Origin: CAWACP01 sp963832965
GTDB lineage: Bacteria > Acidobacteriota > Terriglobia > Bryobacterales > Bryobacteraceae
DNA: 64,000 nucleotides
Assembly: GCA_963832965.1 (NCBI GenBank)
Contig: CAWHVW010000003.1
Location: forward strand, 1,798,001 to 1,862,000
Reading direction: 5' to 3'
The position numbers and the translations under genes were made by a program. Every line of letters begins with the position of its first letter. The stretch's first letter is position 1. The notes under the pieces were generated by a model that saw only the letters and a list, made by a program, of their open reading frames with translations, had not been told where the DNA came from and did no database searches. Below, one piece after another: positions 59,202 through 64,000 of the stretch.

Positions 59202-60290
59202 CTAGTGTCCTGTCTCCGAAGTCCGCTGACAAAAGCGTGCAACCGACGTCAGGATTTCATCGGCCGTCTTCGTCCAGACAAAGGGCCGGGGCGATTCGTT
59301 GGTGAGCGATAAATATCTTTTGATGGCCGCTTCCAACTCGCGAATGCTGCGGTGAACGCCACGGCGAAGCTGTTTCTCAGTAAGAGCGGCGAACCACCGT
59401 TCGACCAGATTGATCCAGGAGGCGCTGGTCGGCGTGAAGTGCACGTGGAAACGGGGACGTTTGGCCAGCCATGCGCGGATGGCCGCGGTTTTGTGAGTGC
59501 CGTAGTTGTCCAGAATCAAATGGACGTCCAGCGACGCGGGCACTGCCTGCTCGATGGTGTCGAGAAACTTGCGGAATTCCACACTGCGGTGCCGGCGATG
59601 GCAGGCGCCGATCACCGTTCCAGTCTGCACATCGAGCGCGGCAAACAGGGACGTGGTGCCGTGGCGCTTGTAATCGTGACTGCGGCGCTCGGCCTGTCCG
59701 GGACGCATCGGCAACAGCGGTTGCGTCCGGTCCAGCGCCTGAATCTGCGACTTCTCATCGACGCACAGGACCAGTGCGCGGTCCGGAGGATTCATGTACA
59801 GTCCAACGATGTCGCGAACCTTATCAATGAACAGCGGGTCTTTGGAAAGTTTGAACGTCTCGCTGCGATGCGGTTGCAGGGCGAACGCTCGCCAGATGCG
59901 GCTGACGGTGCTTCGGCTGAGTCCGCACTGCTTCGCCAGCGAGCGCGTACTCCAATGCGTGGCGTCACGCGGCAGCGATTCCAGAGTCATGGCCAGCACT
60001 CGCTCCACCTCCGCGTCGCTGACCTTGCGCGGTGTCCCAGGACGAGGCTCATCGAGCAATCCATCGAGGCGCTTTTCGACAAAGCGCGCCCGCCACTTTC
60101 CGACCATCTGTTTAGTGACCCGAAACTGATCGGCCACCTGGGTGTTGGTCTTGCCGCCGGCACAGGCCAGAATGATCTTCGCACGCAAGGCCAGCGCCTG
60201 AGCCGACTTTGGCCGCCGCGCCCACTCCAGCAGGGACCGTCGCTCCTCCGGTGTGATCACCAACTCGGGAAGCGGGCGTCCAATTCGCAT
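59202..60290 (-). CDS. IS630-family DDE transposase
   Basis: A 362-aa transposase. The N-terminal HTH domains (ARRPKSAQALALRAKIIL, VTKQMVGKWRARFVEKRL) bind the ends. The DDE triad is Asp in LVLCVDEKSQIQAL, Asp in HLILDNYGTHK and Glu in WINLVERWFAAL. No frameshift or premature stop is visible, so the element may be active. The stop codon (TAG on the minus strand) is formed across the inverted repeat end and the flanking TA, so termination depends on the insertion site. Confidence 0.94.
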   Translation of the reverse strand: MRIGRPLPELVITPEERRSLLEWARRPKSAQALALRAKIILACAGGKTNTQVADQFRVTKQMVGKWRARFVEKRLDGLLDEPRPGTPRKVSDAEVERVLAMTLESLPRDATHWSTRSLAKQCGLSRSTVSRIWRAFALQPHRSETFKLSKDPLFIDKVRDIVGLYMNPPDRALVLCVDEKSQIQALDRTQPLLPMRPGQAERRSHDYKRHGTTSLFAALDVQTGTVIGACHRRHRSVEFRKFLDTIEQAVPASLDVHLILDNYGTHKTAAIRAWLAKRPRFHVHFTPTSASWINLVERWFAALTEKQLRRGVHRSIRELEAAIKRYLSLTNESPRPFVWTKTADEILTSVARFCQRTSETGH

Positions 60291-60363
60291 CGCCGTACTC
60301 CTTTGTACATGAGATGCAAACCGACCGTCCTGTTATTCAGCGGACTTCAGAGACAGGACACTA
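59203..60363 (-). mobile_element. IS630-family insertion sequence
   Basis: A complete element of about 1.16 kb flanked by TA dinucleotides (59203-59204 and 60362-60363), the TA target duplication expected for IS630. Its imperfect 25-bp terminal inverted repeats (59205-59229 and 60337-60361) start GTGTCCTGTCTC on one side; they differ at one position by eye. One transposase gene fills the element. The right end abuts a degenerate hairpin repeat. Confidence 0.92.
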
Positions 60364-60458
60364 GGGCCATGACCTGCCTTACAACAGCACAATCTTCCCT
60401 GACCAACAATGTGGGGCAGGGCCATGCCCTGCCTTACAACAGCACGATCTTGTCCGAC
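60364..60458 (+). repeat. Tandem duplication of the dehydrogenase 3' end with hairpin repeat
   Basis: Two roughly 40-bp copies, 60364-60403 and 60419-60458, each contain GGGCCATG(A/C)CCTGCC followed by TTACAACAGCAC(A/G)ATCTT, i.e. the hairpin plus the last codons and stop of the dehydrogenase gene on the minus strand. The second copy is the functional gene end and is preceded by a complete hairpin (60411-60433). Confidence 0.8.
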
Positions 60459-61729
60459 TTCCGCCCGCGATAAGCATTCCGCGTATCCACAATCAGTTTC
60501 GCCTTGTCATGGATGCCGTCGTAATCGAAATCAGAATGATCCGTGATCACCACCACGCAGTCGGCCTGTTCCACGTTGCCATCCACCGGGGATGCGCACA
60601 AATTCGCGCCATCCAAACGGATGGACGGAACGTGCGAGTCGCTATAAGTCACCCTCGCGCCCAGCTTCCGCAACAACAGAATCACGTCCAGCGCCGGCGA
60701 TTCCCGCACGTCATCAATGTTGCGCTTGTATGCGACGCCCAGCACGTGCACGTGCGAGCCTTTCACCGGCTTCGCCCAGTCGTTGAGCGCGCCCTGAATC
60801 TTGTCCACCACAAAATGCGGCATCTGGCCGTTGATATATCCCGCCAGTTCGATGAAGCGCGCCTCGATGCCCGCCTGCCTGGTTTTCCACGATAGATAAA
60901 ACGGGTCGATCGGAATGCAGTGGCCGCCCAGTCCCGGTCCGGGATAAAACGGCATGAAGCCGAACGGTTTGGTCGCGGCCGCGTCAATCACTTCCCAGAC
61001 GTTGATGCCCATGCGGTCGCACATCATGGCCAGTTCGTTCACCAGGCCGATATTGATCATCCGGAAAGTGTTCTCCAGCAGCTTGGCCATCTCCGCCGCG
61101 CTGGTGGAACTCACCGGCACCACGTGTTCCAGCGCCTGCCGGTAGAACAGCGCGCCCATCTCCGTACAAGCGGGCGTGACCCCGCCCACCACTTTGGGGA
61201 TGTTCCGCGTCTGGTATTTCGGGTTCCCCGGATCCACGCGCTCCGGTGAGAAGCAGAGGAAAAAGTCCTCGCCCACTTTCAGTCCGTTCTTCGCAAGCAT
61301 GGGCAGCACCAGTTCATCGGTGGTGCCCGGGTAGGTGGTGGATTCCAGAATCACCAGCTTGCCCGGCGGAAAGTATTGCGCGATCTCTTCGCAGGCGGAC
61401 ACGATATAGCTCATGTCCGGATCTTTGGTCTTGCGCAGAGGCGTGGGAACGCAAATGTCGATGGTGTCCAGATCGCGGATCGCCGAAAAGTCGGTGGTCG
61501 CCTCCAGCTTTTTCCCTTTCACCAGCGGAGCGAGAACGCTGCTCGGGATGTCCTGAATATAGGACTCGCCGGCGTTCAACTGGTCGACCTTGGACGCCTG
61601 CACGTCGATGCCAACCACGTGAAAACCGGCCTGCGCGAACTCCACCGCCAATGGAAGGCCGACATAACCCAGGCCGACAATGCCAACTCGCGCGGTGTGA
61701 GACGCAATTTTATTTCGAAGCGCTTCCAT
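60434..61729 (-). CDS. UDP-sugar (UDP-HexNAc-type) 6-dehydrogenase
   Basis: A 431-aa nucleotide-sugar dehydrogenase. RVGIVGLGYVGLPLAVEFAQ binds NAD+, LVILESTTYPGTTDELVLP is family-typical, and the catalytic Cys is in GPGLGGHCIPIDPFYLSW, the form found in WbpA/WecC-type UDP-N-acetylglucosamine or UDP-ManNAc dehydrogenases rather than plain UDP-glucose dehydrogenase. The C-terminal UDP-binding domain has VLGVAYKRNIDDVRESPA. ATG 61729 faces the divergent galE ATG at 61776, so the two probably supply uronic and galacto sugars for surface polysaccharide. Confidence 0.9.
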   Translation of the reverse strand: MEALRNKIASHTARVGIVGLGYVGLPLAVEFAQAGFHVVGIDVQASKVDQLNAGESYIQDIPSSVLAPLVKGKKLEATTDFSAIRDLDTIDICVPTPLRKTKDPDMSYIVSACEEIAQYFPPGKLVILESTTYPGTTDELVLPMLAKNGLKVGEDFFLCFSPERVDPGNPKYQTRNIPKVVGGVTPACTEMGALFYRQALEHVVPVSSTSAAEMAKLLENTFRMINIGLVNELAMMCDRMGINVWEVIDAAATKPFGFMPFYPGPGLGGHCIPIDPFYLSWKTRQAGIEARFIELAGYINGQMPHFVVDKIQGALNDWAKPVKGSHVHVLGVAYKRNIDDVRESPALDVILLLRKLGARVTYSDSHVPSIRLDGANLCASPVDGNVEQADCVVVITDHSDFDYDGIHDKAKLIVDTRNAYRGRKSDKIVLL

Positions 61730-61775
61730 GTCGTCTCGATTGTACCCTGCGTGTCGGCGGCTATAGTGAAATGTA

Positions 61776-62744
61776 ATGGCAGCCATTCTCGTTACTGGCG
61801 GGGCCGGATACATCGGCTCGCATACGGCGCACGTTCTCAAGCGTCATGGATACGACGTGCTCATCGTCGACGATCTTTCGCGCGGCCATGAGCACAACGT
61901 TCGTGGGTTTCCGTTCCACAAGCTGCGCATGCAGGATACGGCGGAGCTGGCGGAGGTTCTGCGCGCCGGGAAAGTCGAAGCGGTGATCCATTTCGCCGCC
62001 TACATCGCGGTCGGCGAATCCACCCAGGTGCCTGAGCTGTACTTCAGCAACAACACCGCGGGAACGCTGTCGCTGTTGACGGCCATGGTCGATGCCGGCG
62101 TCTCGAAAATCGTATTCTCGTCCACCGCGGCGGTATACGGGATGCCGCCAACGGTGCCCATCCCGGAGACCTCGCCCTACGCGCCGCTCAGCCCCTACGG
62201 CGATTCCAAAGTAATGGTGGAGAAGATTCTGGATTGGATGGACCAGTTTCGCGGACTGCGCAGCGTGTGCCTGCGCTATTTCAATGCCTGCGGCGCGGAC
62301 GCCGCGTCGGGCCTGGGCGAAGAGCACGACCCCGAAACGCACCTCATCCCGCTGCTGCTGCGCGCGGTCACCACCGGCGAGCCCATCACCCTGTTCGGCG
62401 ACGATTACCCGACCGCCGATGGCACCTGCATTCGCGACTACATTCATGTGATGGATCTCGCGGAGGCGCATGCTCTGGCGCTCGAGCATCTCTTGAATGG
62501 CCGTGAATCGCAGCGCTTCAACGTGGGTACCGGCTCGGGTTACTCGGTGCGCGAAGTGCTCCACGCCGTGGAAGAGATTACCGGCGGAAAGGTCCCGTTT
62601 CGCATGGGGCCGCGCCGCGAAGGGGACGCGCCCGTGCTGGTGGCAAATTCGGACAAGCTCAAGTCCATGCTGGGTTGGCGTCCGCGCTACACCGATGTGC
62701 GGGACATCGTGCGCTCGGCGTGGGAGTTTCAGCAGCGTCACTGA
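61776..62744 (+). CDS. galE: UDP-glucose 4-epimerase
   Basis: A 322-aa extended SDR enzyme. The NAD loop is LVTGGAGYIGSHTAHVL, followed by VIHFAAYIAVGES, the catalytic Ser and YxxxK in SSTAAVYG and SPYGDSKVMVE, and the GalE segment GDDYPTADGTCIRDYIHVMD. It interconverts UDP-glucose and UDP-galactose or the N-acetyl forms. It is divergent from the dehydrogenase gene, with 46 bp between start codons. A strong hairpin follows the stop. Confidence 0.93.
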   Translation: MAAILVTGGAGYIGSHTAHVLKRHGYDVLIVDDLSRGHEHNVRGFPFHKLRMQDTAELAEVLRAGKVEAVIHFAAYIAVGESTQVPELYFSNNTAGTLSLLTAMVDAGVSKIVFSSTAAVYGMPPTVPIPETSPYAPLSPYGDSKVMVEKILDWMDQFRGLRSVCLRYFNACGADAASGLGEEHDPETHLIPLLLRAVTTGEPITLFGDDYPTADGTCIRDYIHVMDLAEAHALALEHLLNGRESQRFNVGTGSGYSVREVLHAVEEITGGKVPFRMGPRREGDAPVLVANSDKLKSMLGWRPRYTDVRDIVRSAWEFQQRH

Positions 62745-62746
62745 CC

Positions 62747-62784
62747 CCGTTGCGGGCCTGCGGTTTTTCGCAGGCCCGCAACGG
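62747..62784 (+). terminator. Strong hairpin between convergent genes
   Basis: A perfect 16-bp GC-rich stem (left arm 62747-62762, right arm 62769-62784) with loop GTTTTT starts 2 nt after the galE stop. It lacks a downstream T-tract on either strand (AGTAAAGC follows), so it may work as a bidirectional barrier between galE and the convergent collagen-like gene rather than as a classic terminator. Confidence 0.65.
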
Positions 62785-62805
62785 AGTAAAGCGAAACTAA
62801 GCCCC

Positions 62806-64000
62806 CTACTGGCAGAGAAGCTGAGTGCTGTAGATCATCGTCGGATCGGAGTTGGTCTGTGTTACCGCGTATTCGATGGTGTCATCTGCAGCGACGGTAA
62901 AGGTATGGATCGCATCCGAGCAGCTTGACGTGCCCGATGAAAGGGTCACCGTGCACGTCATTGAGGTCGGCGAACCGTTGTGGCGCACAAGGAACGTAGT
63001 TGCGTCGCTGCCACTGGGAATTTCGACGATGGCGTGCACCGACAAGGACGTGACGGTACAGGCCGCCGGGGTGTATAGGACGCCGAGTCCGGCCGTCTCA
63101 TCGTTAATCCCCACCTGATAAGTAGATGTGGGCGGTACGTAGCCCGTGCTGGTGTCCTCCGAGTTGACCATATTTCCTACCCAGCTGAAGCCGCTGCCCG
63201 CCGCACCGGTTGCTCCTGTGCTTCCGGTTGCGCCCGCCGGACCCGGCACGCTTGATGCCGCCCCGGTCGTTCCGGTCGCGCCAACAGCCCCCGTTGCGCC
63301 CGTAAACCCGGTTGCGCCAGTCGATCCGGCTACTCCGGTTGCCCCGGTAAATCCTGTCGCCCCAGTGGATCCGGCTGCCCCGGTCGCGCCGGTAAAACCT
63401 GTCGCCCCGGTAGATCCGGCTGCCCCGGTCGCGCCCGTAAATCCTGTCGCGCCCGTGGTCCCGGCTGCCCCGGTCGCGCCCGTAAATCCGGTCGCGCCCG
63501 TGGCCCCGGTCGGCCCGGTGACACCCGTTGCCCCGGTGACGCCAACCGCTCCGGTAGCCCCCATCGCGCCTGTCGCGCCGGTCGGCCCGGACACCGTGCT
63601 GGCCGAAACAAAATACCCGTTGATATCAATCACCACGTCGTCGGTATTAGAGGCCAGCACATCGATGCCCCCGTCCGTGGCTCCTCCGGGGACAATCGCC
63701 GCGGCCGACACAATGCCCCCATTCACCGCATTCAGAATCGATGTGCCCGGCCAGGATACGTCATCCTGCCATGCCGCCATGTAGTAAACCGGCTGTCCCG
63801 CCGGCGTCACCGACACAAAGTTCAGCGAGTATGCCGCCGCCATGGGGATGGAGCAGCGCGTCGAGTTGGGAATTACAAACGTGCGCGCCGTGTTCGCAAC
63901 CAGTGACGGAGGACCGAAGCCCGTGGGAAAACCCGAAGTCGCCCGCGTGTCCGCCAGACGGCATGGCGTGATCGAAACGAACACCAGTCCGGGAATCGTT
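62806..64000 (-). CDS. Collagen-like repeat surface protein (5' end outside window)
   Basis: At least 398 residues are visible. The N-terminal part has the motif FVSITPCRLADTR typical of secreted acidobacterial proteins (VSITPCR..DTR) and continues upstream beyond the window without a clear start. Residues about 130-260 are Gly-X-Thr collagen-type repeats, with a 15-residue unit (GATGFTGATGAAGST) repeated about four to five times. The C-terminal 110 residues form a beta-rich domain (TYQVGINDETAGLGVLYTPA...) ending in Cys. It is probably exported and displayed on the surface. No signal sequence can be seen here. Confidence 0.8.
   Translation of the reverse strand, partial: TIPGLVFVSITPCRLADTRATSGFPTGFGPPSLVANTARTFVIPNSTRCSIPMAAAYSLNFVSVTPAGQPVYYMAAWQDDVSWPGTSILNAVNGGIVSAAAIVPGGATDGGIDVLASNTDDVVIDINGYFVSASTVSGPTGATGAMGATGAVGVTGATGVTGPTGATGATGFTGATGAAGTTGATGFTGATGAAGSTGATGFTGATGAAGSTGATGFTGATGVAGSTGATGFTGATGAVGATGTTGAASSVPGPAGATGSTGATGAAGSGFSWVGNMVNSEDTSTGYVPPTSTYQVGINDETAGLGVLYTPAACTVTSLSVHAIVEIPSGSDATTFLVRHNGSPTSMTCTVTLSSGTSSCSDAIHTFTVAADDTIEYAVTQTNSDPTMIYSTQLLCQ

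Noticed and set aside
63190..63600. Short-period repeats near the right end.
   Set aside because: They encode in-frame Gly-X-Thr collagen repeats of one protein; not a CRISPR or a satellite.

Overview
The window is a dense, GC-rich bacterial chromosome segment with about 60 supportable protein genes, one complete tRNA, one insertion sequence and an unusually large set of short dispersed repeats. Diderm features (BamA/TamA-like and TamB-like proteins, a GmhA homologue), a BshC homologue, a Ser/Thr kinase fused to a TPR tail, the DUF2126/ATP-grasp/transglutaminase cluster and the repeat style together suggest a soil Acidobacteriota of the Solibacter/Bryobacter kind. That placement is an inference from gene content; no 16S rRNA gene is present.

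Layout. 0-2.6 kb: OmpR-type response regulator, histidine kinase, STAS protein. 2.8-7.4 kb (minus strand): M56/BlaR1-like protease, BlaI repressor, TlpA-like thioredoxin, small HTH protein, secreted protein, MarR regulator and ICMT-like methyltransferase. 7.45-9.55 kb: isocitrate dehydrogenase and purE, both broken by several single-base frameshifts, then a gene remnant. 9.7-15.4 kb: sirtuin, LarC and MetG in a tightly coupled run, then TatD and a polyprenyl synthase. 15.5-18 kb: GmhA, a GH5 glycosidase and two small membrane proteins. 18.3-20.6 kb: an Eco29kI-like restriction-modification cassette with a Vsr nuclease, next to a tRNA-Leu 3'-end remnant. 20.8-26.9 kb: Ser/Thr kinase, then a duplicated DJ-1/VOC region with a metallo-beta-lactamase-fold hydrolase. 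27-34.2 kb: tRNA-Leu(CAA), BshC, CyaY, HemW, threonine aldolase, ECF sigma factor with zinc anti-sigma factor, carboxylesterase. 34.4-42 kb: phage-tail-tube-like remnant and the transglutaminase / ATP-grasp+alpha-E / DUF2126 cluster. 42-47.9 kb: an uncharacterised hydrolase plus membrane-protein pair, frameshifted cysE, folC, plsC, and a ThiF/MoeB-like E1 enzyme. 48-55.9 kb: BamA/TamA-like, SurA-N-like, TamB-like and DUF2103 genes, a likely outer-membrane biogenesis operon. 55.9-64 kb: UbiE/MenG, AroB, a CaCA-type exchanger, an IS630-family element, a nucleotide-sugar dehydrogenase diverging from galE, and a collagen-like surface protein cut by the window edge.

The most unusual feature is a dispersed hairpin repeat with core GGCAGGGC-CAT-GCCCTGCC, preceded by GTGG, present at 13 loci. 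Every copy I found lies in the same orientation on the + strand whatever the direction of the neighbouring genes. Variants keep the stem through paired changes. Some copies form tandem arrays, and some have been absorbed into genes, where they supply start codons, signal-peptide residues or a stop codon. A second repeat family (core CCGAACCGCGACGG, ending GACGGAGCGG) occurs at five sites in both orientations.
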